64,000 bases of DNA, taken from Acinetobacter tandoii DSM 14970 = CIP 107469 (GTDB taxonomy: Bacteria > Pseudomonadota > Gammaproteobacteria > Pseudomonadales > Moraxellaceae). Of the stretch, positions 37,309 to 46,350 are shown one piece after another. The translations under genes and the position numbers were made by a program. Under the pieces are notes generated by a model. It saw only the letters and a list, made by a program, of their open reading frames with translations, ran no database searches and was not told the origin of the DNA. Position 1 is the first letter of the stretch; each line of letters starts with the position of its first letter. The stretch is from positions 372,001 through 436,000 of the forward strand of contig NZ_KE007366.1 in the NCBI RefSeq assembly GCF_000400735.1. Reading direction: 5' to 3'.

Positions 37309-39086
37309 GAATTAAATACTCTGATTCGGCTCTGATGTGCGCCAAGATGTGATTGATCAGCAACGTGAATAATTGGCGCATTCTCCAAACCATTCATCAC
37401 TGCCCAAGCTATGTCACCATGCCCAGTTTCAGCACTACGACTTGTAACCAGTGTTTTATTTCCACCGCCACCAGTTAAGGCTTTTTTGATTGACAAGAAT
37501 GACTTAGCAATAATTTGCAAACCAGCATCGAAATGTAGTCTACGCTTTTGAAATAGCTCTTTAACTCGAAGCCCCATACGGATTTTTAATTCAGGGGTGT
37601 AGTTCAAGCGAGTCAATTGAGGAAAGAAAAGTTCAACGTGTTCAGCCACGGCCAAACCGTTGCCTGTGTTATCAATACCGATAAAAGTCACGTTGTATCG
37701 TCCACAAACCTTTTTGATATACAAAGCTTGCTCGCTGGCTTTCATTCCATGAAATTGTTTAATCTCAAGAATTCGATAGGGTTCAAGCGGTGTTTGTGGC
37801 GGTGCTATAACTGCTAAAGCTGCATTGTCACCTGTGAATGAAGGGTCATAACCTAACCACACTTCCCCTGCATAACGTGGATTCTGATTCGGGAAAAAGT
37901 CTTTCCAGACTTCCCAACTGTCGACCATGTTCGGGATGATTTCTTTTAATGGGAAGTAAGATCCTGAGTCATCGATAAACTCACAATCAAACAGATTGGC
38001 AAATTCTTCATCACCATATTCGGCTAGCAGATCCTCACGATCAAATAGATCACAGCCTTTTTCTTCAGCATCTGTGAGGGTGACAATCTGCCTTGTTTTT
38101 CGGTCAGCACATTTGACTGGGGCTTTTAGTGCAGCTTTGCTGACATCGATCTCAATTGGCAGCTTGCGTTTGCTGTCTTTACCCGTCCAAAAGGTATAGG
38201 CTTCATGCAAAATACTGGATGGCGTAGACATATAAATTTGCTTATACATCTTTTGTGAAGCCATCGCTGAAGCGACTTTTTTGAACTGTAAAAATTTACG
38301 AATCCAAAAGAATTCGTCCATGATGACATCACCATGACGGCCTTGGGCTGTTAGCGCATTTGTCCCTAAGTAATAAACTGTTGCTTGGCCATTCGGTCCG
38401 TTAATAACAATCGGATCTCCAGTAAGATCCAAGCCAATCACATCCAATACAAAGGCTTTGATGTATTCAATGAATTGATATGCCTGCGCTTTGGATGCCG
38501 ACATAAAAATTTTGTTTTTCCCAGTTTTTAATAAATCGATTAATGCCCAAAGCGCAAAAATATAAGTGGCACCAATCTGTCGTGATTTCAATAAAATAAA
38601 GATTCGAGACCAGGAAACGGCATCCATCCATTCCTCTTGATAAACGTATAAAAATTCCTTGAATGCCTCTTCAAGTTTTTCCAAGTCCTCAAGCGTGATC
38701 TGATTTTTTAACTTTTTCTTTTTCGGAGCTGCATTACGATTTTCCAGATTCGGATTGAGATCTGTTTGTTTCCCTGATTCCAGATACTTTTGAATTTTTG
38801 CCCATCGCTCGAATTGTCGAGCAATCATGTCCATTTCTTTGTAATTCGCATTACTTTTATTTTCCATAAAAGTCAGCGTCATATAGCGAATTTTTAAACC
38901 TGTTGTCACCTCATCATAAACATCCGTTTTAGACCATTGATCGCGCTGCTTCCAACTTTCGACAGTCGAACGATTTTCCCCAGTATGTTTGGCGATTTCT
39001 GAGACAGACATACCCATTGAGAAAAGTATTCTTCCCTGCTGTCTTGGGTTCATGAGTTCTAGGAACGTCAGTGTATTTGTATTCAT
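37305..39086 (-). CDS. Phage terminase ATPase subunit (P2 gpP type)
   Basis: A 593-residue large terminase. The N-terminal helix-turn-helix (MSVSEIAKHTGENRSTVESWK) binds DNA. The ATPase core has LKSRQIGATYIFALW (a Walker A-like motif) and VIMDEFFWIRK (Walker B). The C-terminal nuclease part contains WLGYDPSFTGDNAALAVI and FIGIDNTGNG. It packages the genome together with gpM. The length is normal for P2-like phages. Confidence 0.95.
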   Translation of the reverse strand: MNTNTLTFLELMNPRQQGRILFSMGMSVSEIAKHTGENRSTVESWKQRDQWSKTDVYDEVTTGLKIRYMTLTFMENKSNANYKEMDMIARQFERWAKIQKYLESGKQTDLNPNLENRNAAPKKKKLKNQITLEDLEKLEEAFKEFLYVYQEEWMDAVSWSRIFILLKSRQIGATYIFALWALIDLLKTGKNKIFMSASKAQAYQFIEYIKAFVLDVIGLDLTGDPIVINGPNGQATVYYLGTNALTAQGRHGDVIMDEFFWIRKFLQFKKVASAMASQKMYKQIYMSTPSSILHEAYTFWTGKDSKRKLPIEIDVSKAALKAPVKCADRKTRQIVTLTDAEEKGCDLFDREDLLAEYGDEEFANLFDCEFIDDSGSYFPLKEIIPNMVDSWEVWKDFFPNQNPRYAGEVWLGYDPSFTGDNAALAVIAPPQTPLEPYRILEIKQFHGMKASEQALYIKKVCGRYNVTFIGIDNTGNGLAVAEHVELFFPQLTRLNYTPELKIRMGLRVKELFQKRRLHFDAGLQIIAKSFLSIKKALTGGGGNKTLVTSRSAETGHGDIAWAVMNGLENAPIIHVADQSHLGAHQSRIRVFNS

Positions 39087-39132
39087 GTGCTTAATGTTGC
39101 TTTAAGCACAAAAAATCTTTGAGTGATGTATT

Positions 39133-39153
39133 CCTGATTACCGCTTAATCAGG
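39133..39153. promoter_or_regulatory. Late-promoter dyad 1 (between P and O)
   Basis: CCTGATTA, four bases, TTAATCAGG. It lies in the divergent region between the P and O operons, so one site could serve both directions. It matches the dyads at 45362, 48811 and 49914 in arms and spacing. Confidence 0.7.
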
Positions 39154-39208
39154 ATAGGTTCGATTGCACCGAACCATAGCTCCAAAGCAGACTTCAATCA
39201 TCGTAAAA

Positions 39209-40147
39209 ATGAATGTGGAAAGACCAATGGAGCTACCAGGAGAAGGACGTGTAATTAAACGCTTTCGTGTTGCTCGTGAAGGGCAAACCGTTGATGGACG
39301 TGAATTGACACGTCAAGAAATTCAAGAAATGGCCGCAACTTACAATCCTGAACATTATGCAGGACGTATCAATATCGAGCATTGGACAGGCTTTTCACCT
39401 GAACCCCCCTTCAATGCGTATGGCGATATTTTGAAAGTTGAAGCGGTTGAAGAAAACGGATTGATGTGTTTGTACAACACACTTTCTGCTTTGCCGAACT
39501 TTGTAGCCATGAATAAAAAAGGGCAAAAAATTTACCCTTCAATCGAGTTCTATCGCAATTTCGCAGGGACTGGGAAAGCCTATCAAGTCGGTTTAGGTAT
39601 GACCGATACCCCGAATTCTTTAGGTACTCAAGCCATTAAGTTTTCTGCAAGTCCTCATTCGCTCAGTACCCAACCTGATTCGGAGATCTATATCACCATG
39701 TCTGAACAAAACCCAAATGAAGGTAAAAGCTTGCTTGATCAGCTTAAAGAAGTATTCACGCCTGCACCTAAACCAAAAGAACAATTCAGCGATGAATTAG
39801 CAGCACAATTAACGCAAGGCTTAGTGCAATGCTTCAATGGTTTAAAAGCATTAACACAAGAAGTTCAAGGACTTAAACAGTCATTTAACACTCAACCTGT
39901 TACAACGCCAACACAACAAACGCCACCTGCAACGGCTCCAGTTCAGCAAACGCCATCTACGACTGCTCCAGAACAACAAGCCACCCAAAATCCAACTGCT
40001 GCTCCTGATGTTGATATGAAAGCAGTCTTGCAACAGTTATCTCAAGGTATTACTGGCTTACAAAACCAATTTAATACCATAAGCACAACCCCAATAAATC
40101 CACCGCCTGTTCACACAGGTAATACAGCTAACACAGTCGATTACTAA
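39209..40147 (+). CDS. Capsid scaffolding protein / protease (P2 gpO type)
   Basis: A scaffolding protein of the GPO family: GRVIKRFRVAREGQTVDGRELTRQEIQEMA and YAGRINIEHWTGFSPEPPFNAYGDI are the conserved N-terminal protease region. A Gln/Thr/Pro-rich linker (residues about 230-270) leads to the C-terminal scaffold helices. It shapes the head and is then cleaved away. The ATG at 39209 (MNVERPMELPG) is the likeliest start; an upstream TTG at 39164 also keeps the frame open. First gene of the rightward head operon. Confidence 0.92.
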   Translation: MNVERPMELPGEGRVIKRFRVAREGQTVDGRELTRQEIQEMAATYNPEHYAGRINIEHWTGFSPEPPFNAYGDILKVEAVEENGLMCLYNTLSALPNFVAMNKKGQKIYPSIEFYRNFAGTGKAYQVGLGMTDTPNSLGTQAIKFSASPHSLSTQPDSEIYITMSEQNPNEGKSLLDQLKEVFTPAPKPKEQFSDELAAQLTQGLVQCFNGLKALTQEVQGLKQSFNTQPVTTPTQQTPPATAPVQQTPSTTAPEQQATQNPTAAPDVDMKAVLQQLSQGITGLQNQFNTISTTPINPPPVHTGNTANTVDY

Positions 40148-40161
40148 GGAATTAAATAATT

Positions 40162-41190
40162 ATGTCAGTCGTTCTACAACCTCAAGCACGTCAGTTATTT
40201 AGTTCTTATAAAGCTGATGTTGCACGAGCAAATGGTGTTGAAAGTGCACGAGAAACTTTTGCAGTTCTACCTGCACCTACACAGAAAATTATCCAAGCCT
40301 ATCAAGAAAATGCTGATTTTTTAAAGCTCATCAATATCTGGCCTGTTGATAATGCTAAAGGCGAAAAAATTTCACTCAGCATTGGTACAACCATCGCAGG
40401 CAATACCAATACCAACCAAAATCCACGCCAACCAACTCCTGTCGGTACATTAGATTTACTGGATGAATACGACTGTACTCAAACCAACTATGATGTGGCC
40501 ATGAAATGGGTCTTACTGAATGCTTGGCGACATTTCCCAGACTTTAAGAAAAAGCTGCAGGAAATGGTGATTCGTGCGGTGGCATTAGACAAGCTTTGTA
40601 TTGGTTTTAACGGTATATACCGTGCTGCAAATAGTGATCGTGTTGCAAATCCACTATTACAAGATGTGAAAAAAGGCTGGTTGCAAAAAATCCGTGAAAT
40701 AGCCCCTGAGCAATATTACAAAGGCGAAGATGTGGGTGGCGGTGTTTTTAAAACACAGGTTGGTGCTGGGCACGAATTTAAGACATTAGATGGCTTAATT
40801 GAATTCGGGATTGAAGAATATATTGCAGAACAGCATCGTGACAGTGGTCTGATTGCTATTTGTGGCCGTGGGATTTTAAGCGATAAATATTTACCGCTGC
40901 TGAATAATGTTCAAGATCCAACCGAACAGTTAGCAGCGCGTACGATTTATGCCAATAAGCAGCTTGGTACTTTACCTGCCATGCACGTACCTAAATTCCC
41001 TGCAAAAACGATCCTGATCACTACACCTGATAACCTTTCGATCTATATCCAAAACGGTACTTTTAACCGTTCGATCGTAGATCAACCTGAATGGGATCGT
41101 GCAGTCGATTTTCAATCTATCAATGAGGACTTTGTAGTTGAAGACTATACAAAGTGCTTGTTAATCGAAAATATTGAAGTGGATGCTTAA
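40162..41190 (+). CDS. Major capsid protein (P2 gpN type)
   Basis: A 342-residue P2-family major capsid protein: opens with QPQARQLFSSYKADVARANGV, then YDVAMKWVLLNAWRHFPDF and the conserved HVPKFPAKTILITTPDNLSIY near the C-terminus. It assembles into the icosahedral shell under gpO control. Close spacing to O and M places it in the head operon. Length is normal. Confidence 0.96.
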   Translation: MSVVLQPQARQLFSSYKADVARANGVESARETFAVLPAPTQKIIQAYQENADFLKLINIWPVDNAKGEKISLSIGTTIAGNTNTNQNPRQPTPVGTLDLLDEYDCTQTNYDVAMKWVLLNAWRHFPDFKKKLQEMVIRAVALDKLCIGFNGIYRAANSDRVANPLLQDVKKGWLQKIREIAPEQYYKGEDVGGGVFKTQVGAGHEFKTLDGLIEFGIEEYIAEQHRDSGLIAICGRGILSDKYLPLLNNVQDPTEQLAARTIYANKQLGTLPAMHVPKFPAKTILITTPDNLSIYIQNGTFNRSIVDQPEWDRAVDFQSINEDFVVEDYTKCLLIENIEVDA

Positions 41191-41192
41191 TT

Positions 41193-42023
41193 ATGGGTAT
41201 GAATTCAATGCGCCAACATCGTGAAAAGATGTTGGCAGAAAAAGCGTTAAAAGCGCAGCAAAGTCTTGATCCACGCCAGAAAGTTGTTACTGGTTGGGAT
41301 CTCGCTTCAGGTCCTGATCAATCTGTTCAAATCACTCCTGAAATTTTAAGTCAAGCAAATGTTCCAAACGTTGAACTGCGTATGTTCAATCATTTGAATA
41401 TCTTAAAAGATATGAAATCGATTCAAGAACGTATTGCCAAAAAAGCGGAATGGTTGCCTGAGTATCAAGGTTATATCGATGGCTGTCTTGCTGTTTCGCC
41501 TGCCCCTCAAAATACAGTATTAGTCCATTTAATGATTTGGGCTATTGATACCAATGAGTTTGAATTAGCTGTACGTATTGCTGAATATGCCGTGTTAAAT
41601 GACATGGTTATGCCTGAAGGCTATACCCGTACAACGGCTGAATTTGTCACCGAACAATGTGCTGAAGTCTTTATCGATGATACTAACTTTGCGATCGCTC
41701 ATGCGTCCTTGATTGAGCGCATCATCAATCTTGGTGAAGGCGAGCAAATGGTCGATGAAGTACGGGCAAAAATTTATCGTGCCTTTGGTGATGCATTGAA
41801 CCAGGCACAACCAATGGAAGCTGTTTCAGCTTATAAGAATGCACTTCGATACAATCCAAAAGCAGGCTGTAAAAAAGATTTAGAACAGCTTGAAAAACGA
41901 TTGCGTCTACCTGCAACCGAGTCGTCTCCCGACGCCACTGTCGGCTCGCAGGCAGTTTCAACGGCTGATCAAACAGCCGATGGGGCTGATCCTGCGTCCA
42001 CCGACTCCAAGCCAAAGGAGTAA
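41193..42023 (+). CDS. Terminase endonuclease subunit (P2 gpM type)
   Basis: A 276-residue small terminase: MNSMRQHREKMLAEKAL start, HLMIWAIDTNEFELAVRIAEYAVLNDM in the middle, and an Ala/Thr-rich tail. It recognises the packaging site with gpP. It directly follows the capsid gene, as in P2. Confidence 0.94.
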   Translation: MGMNSMRQHREKMLAEKALKAQQSLDPRQKVVTGWDLASGPDQSVQITPEILSQANVPNVELRMFNHLNILKDMKSIQERIAKKAEWLPEYQGYIDGCLAVSPAPQNTVLVHLMIWAIDTNEFELAVRIAEYAVLNDMVMPEGYTRTTAEFVTEQCAEVFIDDTNFAIAHASLIERIINLGEGEQMVDEVRAKIYRAFGDALNQAQPMEAVSAYKNALRYNPKAGCKKDLEQLEKRLRLPATESSPDATVGSQAVSTADQTADGADPASTDSKPKE

Positions 42024-42026
42024 ACC

Positions 42027-42425
42027 ATGCTTCTAAATGCACCTGTCTCCAATGCTGAAGTACAAAATCCGATTGCTGAATATCCCAATATCAGCATTAA
42101 AGATTTACTTGCTCAGGTGCGTTTAGATCAGTCCAAAGGTGAGCCTCTGTTAACTGAAAAAATCATATTGGCGATGGATACCATCAACGGTGACTTAGAC
42201 GGTATTGCTATCCAGTCAGAAGAACAGATTCGCAAATATAAACGAGCAGTGAGTTATGAAGCTGCAGCGCTGATTTGTGAAGATAATCTTGATTTTGATA
42301 CCACGACCACAGGACAAGTACGTGGTGAAAATCAAAGAGAAAAAGCAGATGCTCTCCGCAGGATTGTTCAGCATACGATCGCTGATTTAACCAAGCGACC
42401 ACGTAACCGAGTTCGGCTTATATGA
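42027..42425 (+). CDS. Head completion/stabilisation protein (P2 gpL type)
   Basis: A 132-residue protein with the gpL pattern: LLAQVRLDQSKGEPLLTEKIILAMDTINGDL, then YKRAVSYEAAALICEDNLDFDTTTTG. It closes the filled head. The next gene overlaps it by four bases. Confidence 0.93.
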   Translation: MLLNAPVSNAEVQNPIAEYPNISIKDLLAQVRLDQSKGEPLLTEKIILAMDTINGDLDGIAIQSEEQIRKYKRAVSYEAAALICEDNLDFDTTTTGQVRGENQREKADALRRIVQHTIADLTKRPRNRVRLI

Positions 42426-42625
42426 AATCAGTCAAAGCTATACAGGGCGATACTTTAGAGTCGATTGCATATCGTTATTACGGATCAAATGCGGTCGATA
42501 TGCTCCCTGCTTTAGTTGAAGCAAACTCAACGATTGAACAAATATTTTTAAACGAACATCAATCCATACAATTACCAGATTTAACCAAAGCAGCAGCACC
42601 ACAAACACTCAAGCTTTGGGATTAA
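42422..42625 (+). CDS. Tail protein X (P2 gpX type, LysM-like)
   Basis: A 67-residue protein with the short LysM-like fold of gpX: VKAIQGDTLESIAYRYYG, then LPALVEANSTI. It is an essential P2 tail component. Its start overlaps the stop of L. Confidence 0.93.
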   Translation: MKSVKAIQGDTLESIAYRYYGSNAVDMLPALVEANSTIEQIFLNEHQSIQLPDLTKAAAPQTLKLWD

Positions 42626-42635
42626 GGGGATGGGC

Positions 42636-43007
42636 ATGAATGACCCAATTAGTATCAAAGGACTACCGTGGTTTATCAAAATCATTGCTGCCGTGATTGG
42701 GGCAATTCTAGCACTCACTCTGAGTGGCGATATTGATACGGAAGGACGAATCAAGATTACCAAAGGCTTAATTATTAAGTTTTCATTTAGTGTGTCCATC
42801 AGTCTTTATGGTGGTGCTGCCTTTATTGAATATTTTAAATTGACGCATTATTCACACCCTGCTCAAGGTGTTGTGATGCTATTTTTTGCCGTGTTTGGTC
42901 TGTTGTTTGTCGGTATCTTTTATCAATCGATTCGGTTGTTAGAAGGCAAAAAACCAAGCGAACTTATTACTGAAATTAAAGCTGCTTTTGCTGCGATGTT
43001 TAAGTAG
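42636..43007 (+). CDS. Phage holin-like membrane protein
   Basis: About 123 residues with three membrane segments (residues about 13-31, 45-65 and 73-96 from the ATG at 42636). Its place between X and the lysin is that of the P2 holin gene Y, so it most likely makes the lysis hole. No sequence family is recalled with certainty. An ATG at 42630 is also possible. Confidence 0.75.
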   Translation: MNDPISIKGLPWFIKIIAAVIGAILALTLSGDIDTEGRIKITKGLIIKFSFSVSISLYGGAAFIEYFKLTHYSHPAQGVVMLFFAVFGLLFVGIFYQSIRLLEGKKPSELITEIKAAFAAMFK

Positions 43008-43015
43008 GTGACAGA

Positions 43016-43537
43016 ATGGAACTGACATTTGAACAAGCATTCGATCGTCTCATTGGCCATGAAGGTAAGTTTACAGATGATAAAAATGATCGCGGTAACT
43101 GGACCACTGGCATCATTGGAAAAGGTATTTTAAAAGGCACGAAATACGGTATTTCTGCCATGACCTATCCTGATTTTGACATCAAGAATCTTACCCTTGA
43201 TCAAGCTAAAGAAATTTATAAGCGTGATTGGTGGGACAAGCTCAATGCGGATAATCTAGATCCTGCGATTGTCTTTCAGGTATGGGATTTCGCCATTAAT
43301 GCTGGCATGGGTACAGCAAAGCGTAAATTACAAAAATCGGTTGGAATGGCTGAGGATGGGATCATTGGTCCACTGACGATAAAAGCCATCCAGAAAGCAG
43401 ATTTAAATGATGTGCTTATGAAGTTTAATGCCGAGCGACTCAAGCATTACACCAGTTTAAGCACATGGCCACGTTATGGAAAAGGATGGACATTGCGTGT
43501 TGCTCAACAATTAAATTATGGTGCAATGGATAATTAA
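43016..43537 (+). CDS. Endolysin, glycoside hydrolase 108 type N-acetylmuramidase
   Basis: A 173-residue muramidase. The catalytic glutamate lies in GHEGKFTDDKNDRGNWT near residue 16, followed by KYGISAMTYPD and YKRDWWDKL, then a C-terminal peptidoglycan-binding part GTAKRKLQKSVGMAEDGIIGPLT. It cuts the cell wall after the holin opens the membrane. It takes the place of P2 lysozyme K. Confidence 0.93.
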   Translation: MELTFEQAFDRLIGHEGKFTDDKNDRGNWTTGIIGKGILKGTKYGISAMTYPDFDIKNLTLDQAKEIYKRDWWDKLNADNLDPAIVFQVWDFAINAGMGTAKRKLQKSVGMAEDGIIGPLTIKAIQKADLNDVLMKFNAERLKHYTSLSTWPRYGKGWTLRVAQQLNYGAMDN

Positions 43538-43539
43538 GC

Positions 43540-43932
43540 ATGAAAGCCCTGATTCCACTCAAACCATATTTAAATGAGCGTTTTCCAATGATGTCAGCAG
43601 ATAAATGTCATCTGCTGATTGTCAACGGAACGCATAAAGAAGGTTATTTGGAATATACCGTCAGATTGCTCATCCTTGATTACCGTTCAGATCCGATAGA
43701 AGTCATCGTCGCCTTGCGTGAATGGCTGAAATCTAAAAATCGGCATTTAGATGCGACCGCTAAAGATATTCAAATTTCATTTAGCTCTGAAATTATTGAT
43801 ACAGATACTTTCGATCTTGAAATTGATTTCCCTCAACGGGATAAAATTGTGGCTGAAGATGAAAGTTATCATGTTTGCCCACCTTTGGTTTGGGATGATA
43901 TTAAAGGTGGCTTTTTCCCTGAAGGTGAATAA
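43540..43932 (+). CDS. Tail completion protein (P2 gpR type)
   Basis: A 130-residue protein with the gpR pattern (LIPLKPYLNERFPMMSADKC, LDYRSDPIEVIVALREWLKSKN, CPPLVWDDIKGGFFPEGE). It caps the tail end and precedes S with a one-base overlap. Confidence 0.92.
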   Translation: MKALIPLKPYLNERFPMMSADKCHLLIVNGTHKEGYLEYTVRLLILDYRSDPIEVIVALREWLKSKNRHLDATAKDIQISFSSEIIDTDTFDLEIDFPQRDKIVAEDESYHVCPPLVWDDIKGGFFPEGE

Positions 43933-44369
43933 TGGACGCAATTAATGGTTTAAATCATTGGCTTGACCAAATCACCTTATTGCTTGAACCCTCACAACGT
44001 CGAGAGCTTATGCGACGTTTAGGACAAGGTTTAAGGGTACGTTTTCGTGATCGAATCAAACAACAACGAGATCCGAATGGGAACCATTTTATTCCCAGAA
44101 AACGAGATCAAATTGGAAGTATTAAACGGCAAGGTGCCATGTTTCAGAACATCGGCAAGCAATTAAAAACTGAATATTCTGAAAATCATGTGTCTGTTGG
44201 TTTTGGTGGACGTACAGGTTTTGTGGCTTCAGTACACCAGGAGGGAAAATCAATCCGACCAAGCAAAAATGCAAAATCCACACGCTACCCAGTTCGAGAA
44301 CTGGTTGGCTTTAGTAAAGATGATCAAGAATGGGTTAAGTCAGAAATTAAAAAGTTTTTAACACTATGA
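43932..44369 (+). CDS. Tail completion / virion morphogenesis protein (P2 gpS type)
   Basis: A 145-residue protein of the virion morphogenesis family: LNHWLDQITLLLEPSQRRELMRRLGQGLRV, then QQRDPNGNHFIPRK and the C-terminal RYPVRELVGFSKDDQEWV. It works with R at the head-tail joint. Confidence 0.93.
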   Translation: MDAINGLNHWLDQITLLLEPSQRRELMRRLGQGLRVRFRDRIKQQRDPNGNHFIPRKRDQIGSIKRQGAMFQNIGKQLKTEYSENHVSVGFGGRTGFVASVHQEGKSIRPSKNAKSTRYPVRELVGFSKDDQEWVKSEIKKFLTL

Positions 44370-44479
44370 TCGAACTAAGATGCAATTGCGGAAAATTACT
44401 GGGGAAAATTGAAAAAATCTCAGTAAAGATTGAAATAAAATGCCCACGTTGTCGTGTGGTAAACCATTGGAACGTCTAG
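44366..44479 (+). CDS. com: Com-like zinc-finger translational regulator
   Basis: A 37-residue protein with four cysteines in two knuckles (CNC near residues 6-8 and CPRC near 26-29), the layout of phage Mu Com. In Mu, Com binds the com-mom messenger and allows the DNA-modification gene to be translated. Here it overlaps the end of S by four bases and ends 43 bases before the adenine methylase gene, so it is likely to control that gene in the same way. The link is inferred from the Mu precedent. Confidence 0.8.
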   Translation: MIELRCNCGKLLGKIEKISVKIEIKCPRCRVVNHWNV

Positions 44480-44521
44480 AACGTCGGGTCAGATAGCCTT
44501 GAGCTACCAATGGAGCAAATT

Positions 44522-45370
44522 ATGCGCCTTAAAAACTCGAACCAGGATAATACTCAGGATTTATCTAAACCAACCTATAACCCTTCAGGCCGTTCATTTT
44601 CAGGATGGCTCGGTGGTAAATCACAACTTGCCCGAACAATCATCGAAATGATGCCTGAGCATTCACACTATTGTGAAGTCTTTGGTGGTGCAGGTTGGGT
44701 CTTATTCAAAAAGTCACCTTCAAAATTTGAAACCATCAACGATATTAATGGCGATCTAATCAATCTCTATCGTGTGTTTAAATATCATTTAGATGCATTA
44801 CTTCAAGAGTTTGAAACGCAGCTGATTAGCCGTGATGAATTTGAGCGTTTGAAAGTGATCCCATCACATACTTTGACTGACATTCAGCGAGCAGCGCGTT
44901 TTTATTATTTATTGCGTACCTGCTTTGGGGCAAAAATTTCCGATCCGAATTTCTTTAGTCATGTGGAACGTCCACGACATTTAAAGTTGGGAGACGAATT
45001 GCGCCAAGTCTTAACCGCTATCCACGAACGTTTGCAGAAAGTTACTGTTGAAAATCGAAATTTTGACGTTTTGATTAATAAGATGGATCGACCCGACACA
45101 CTTTTCTATTTAGATCCACCATATTACAACTGCGAAAATTATTATGGCAAAGACATTTTTAGCCGAGATGATTTCGTAAAACTCCGCGATATTTTAAAAG
45201 GTATCAAAGGTAAATTTATTTTGAGTCTAAATGACGTTCCAGAAGTTCGAGAGTTATTTGGCGAATTCAATTTACATAGCAAAAAGATTCGTTGGTCTCT
45301 CAATACGGAATCGACTGATGAAAATAACGGTAAAGAATTAATCATTACCAACTTTCCACTTCCTGAATAG
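44522..45370 (+). CDS. DNA adenine methylase (D12 class) in the com-dam module
   Basis: A 282-residue N6-adenine methyltransferase. FSGWLGGKSQLARTIIEMMP and YCEVFGGAGWVLFKK form the cofactor site, and the catalytic DPPYYNC motif is near residues 194-200. I chose the ATG at 44522 (MRLKNSNQ) because GGAG stands six bases before it; an ATG at 44510 is upstream. Phage Dam enzymes protect DNA from host restriction. It is a moron between S and V, in a place where P2 has no gene. A late dyad overlaps its stop codon. Confidence 0.93.
   Translation: MRLKNSNQDNTQDLSKPTYNPSGRSFSGWLGGKSQLARTIIEMMPEHSHYCEVFGGAGWVLFKKSPSKFETINDINGDLINLYRVFKYHLDALLQEFETQLISRDEFERLKVIPSHTLTDIQRAARFYYLLRTCFGAKISDPNFFSHVERPRHLKLGDELRQVLTAIHERLQKVTVENRNFDVLINKMDRPDTLFYLDPPYYNCENYYGKDIFSRDDFVKLRDILKGIKGKFILSLNDVPEVRELFGEFNLHSKKIRWSLNTESTDENNGKELIITNFPLPE
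44541..44550 (+). repeat. ACCAGGATAA copy 1
   Basis: First of five exact ACCAGGATAA copies on the plus strand. It lies in the variable N-terminal part of the Dam gene. Confidence 0.8.
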
Positions 45371-45382
45371 GTTTTAATCAGG
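45362..45382. promoter_or_regulatory. Late-promoter dyad 2 (before V)
   Basis: CCTGAATA, four bases, TTAATCAGG. It overlaps the dam stop codon and precedes the baseplate operon. Confidence 0.7.
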
Positions 45383-45407
45383 AATGCCTAAATAGCAAGC
45401 CTTATAC

Positions 45408-45441
45408 AAAAAGCCCATGATCCAACAATCATGGGCTTTTT
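45408..45441 (+). terminator. Terminator after the dam module
   Basis: AAAAAGCCCATGAT / ATCATGGGCTTTTT with a CCAACA loop, then T-rich sequence. Strong stem between dam and V. Confidence 0.85.
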
Positions 45442-45450
45442 AGTTTCAAC

Positions 45451-45975
45451 ATGAGCAATTTAAACAGGCAATTTCAAAACTTAGCAGGTATCGGAACCGT
45501 CATTGCAGTCGATGCATCTGCAGGCAAAATTCGCTTAAAAATTGATGAGAACGAAACCGATTGGATTCCAATCCCAACCATTGCTGCAGGTGTGGTGAAA
45601 TTCTGGCGATGCCCTTCAATAGGTGAACAATTTTCTATCACAGCTCAAGGCGGTGAGCTCACCAGTGCCATACCTCAAATCAGCATTTTTTCTGAGGAAA
45701 ATCCACCTCCGACCGACAATCCTGACGAAGTTTTTATACAGCTAGGTGAGTATAGCATTGTCGTCAACGTCGCCACGGGTGTAGCTAATTTCAAATTAAA
45801 CAAATGTATTTTCGATGTGCCCGAAACGATCTTTAAGGGCAAAGTTCATTCTGAACAGGAAATCAGTTCTGCCATTGATGTCATTGCTGGAAAAGTAAGT
45901 TTAGTCAAACATCCTCATGGTGGTGTTCGTGGTGGACCCGATCAATCTGGTCCTCCTATGGTTACTGGAGCATAA
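45451..45975 (+). CDS. Baseplate assembly protein V (spike)
   Basis: A 174-residue P2 gpV: MSNLNRQFQNLAGIGTVIAVDASAGKIRLK (OB fold), WIPIPTIAAGVVKFWRCPSIGEQ, then a beta-rich spike ending HPHGGVRGGPDQSGPP. Its His-rich C-terminus fits the iron-bound tip of the spike. First gene of the baseplate operon. Confidence 0.94.
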   Translation: MSNLNRQFQNLAGIGTVIAVDASAGKIRLKIDENETDWIPIPTIAAGVVKFWRCPSIGEQFSITAQGGELTSAIPQISIFSEENPPPTDNPDEVFIQLGEYSIVVNVATGVANFKLNKCIFDVPETIFKGKVHSEQEISSAIDVIAGKVSLVKHPHGGVRGGPDQSGPPMVTGA

Positions 45976-45978
45976 ATA

Positions 45979-46350
45979 ATGAAAGGTATGTCTAGATTAA
46001 CTGGTTTAGCAATTACAGATGATGAAAGCCAAGAGTATGCCCACTTAAAACAATCCATTCACGATATTTTGAGCACCCTTATCGGCACACGCTTATGCCG
46101 TCGCAATTATGGCTCATTGGTTCCTGAGTTGATCGATCAACCCTGTAATGAACTTACTGAAGTTAAACTCATGTCTGCTGCTGCAACTTCACTAATTCGT
46201 TTTGAACCTCGTATCAAAATCAGTCAGATCCGAGTGAATCAATCCTCGCAGACACCAGGGAAATGGGATTTTTTCATTCTGGGCAACCAAATCTCAGCTA
46301 TGGGTGAAAAATCCTTCACCGAAAACTTTCTGATTGGAGCTGCTGCATGA
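45979..46350 (+). CDS. Baseplate assembly protein W
   Basis: A 123-residue protein of the gpW/gp25 family: LIGTRLCRRNYGSLVPELIDQPCNELTEVKL is the conserved start of the fold. It builds the baseplate wedge, and overlaps J by four bases. Confidence 0.94.
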   Translation: MKGMSRLTGLAITDDESQEYAHLKQSIHDILSTLIGTRLCRRNYGSLVPELIDQPCNELTEVKLMSAAATSLIRFEPRIKISQIRVNQSSQTPGKWDFFILGNQISAMGEKSFTENFLIGAAA

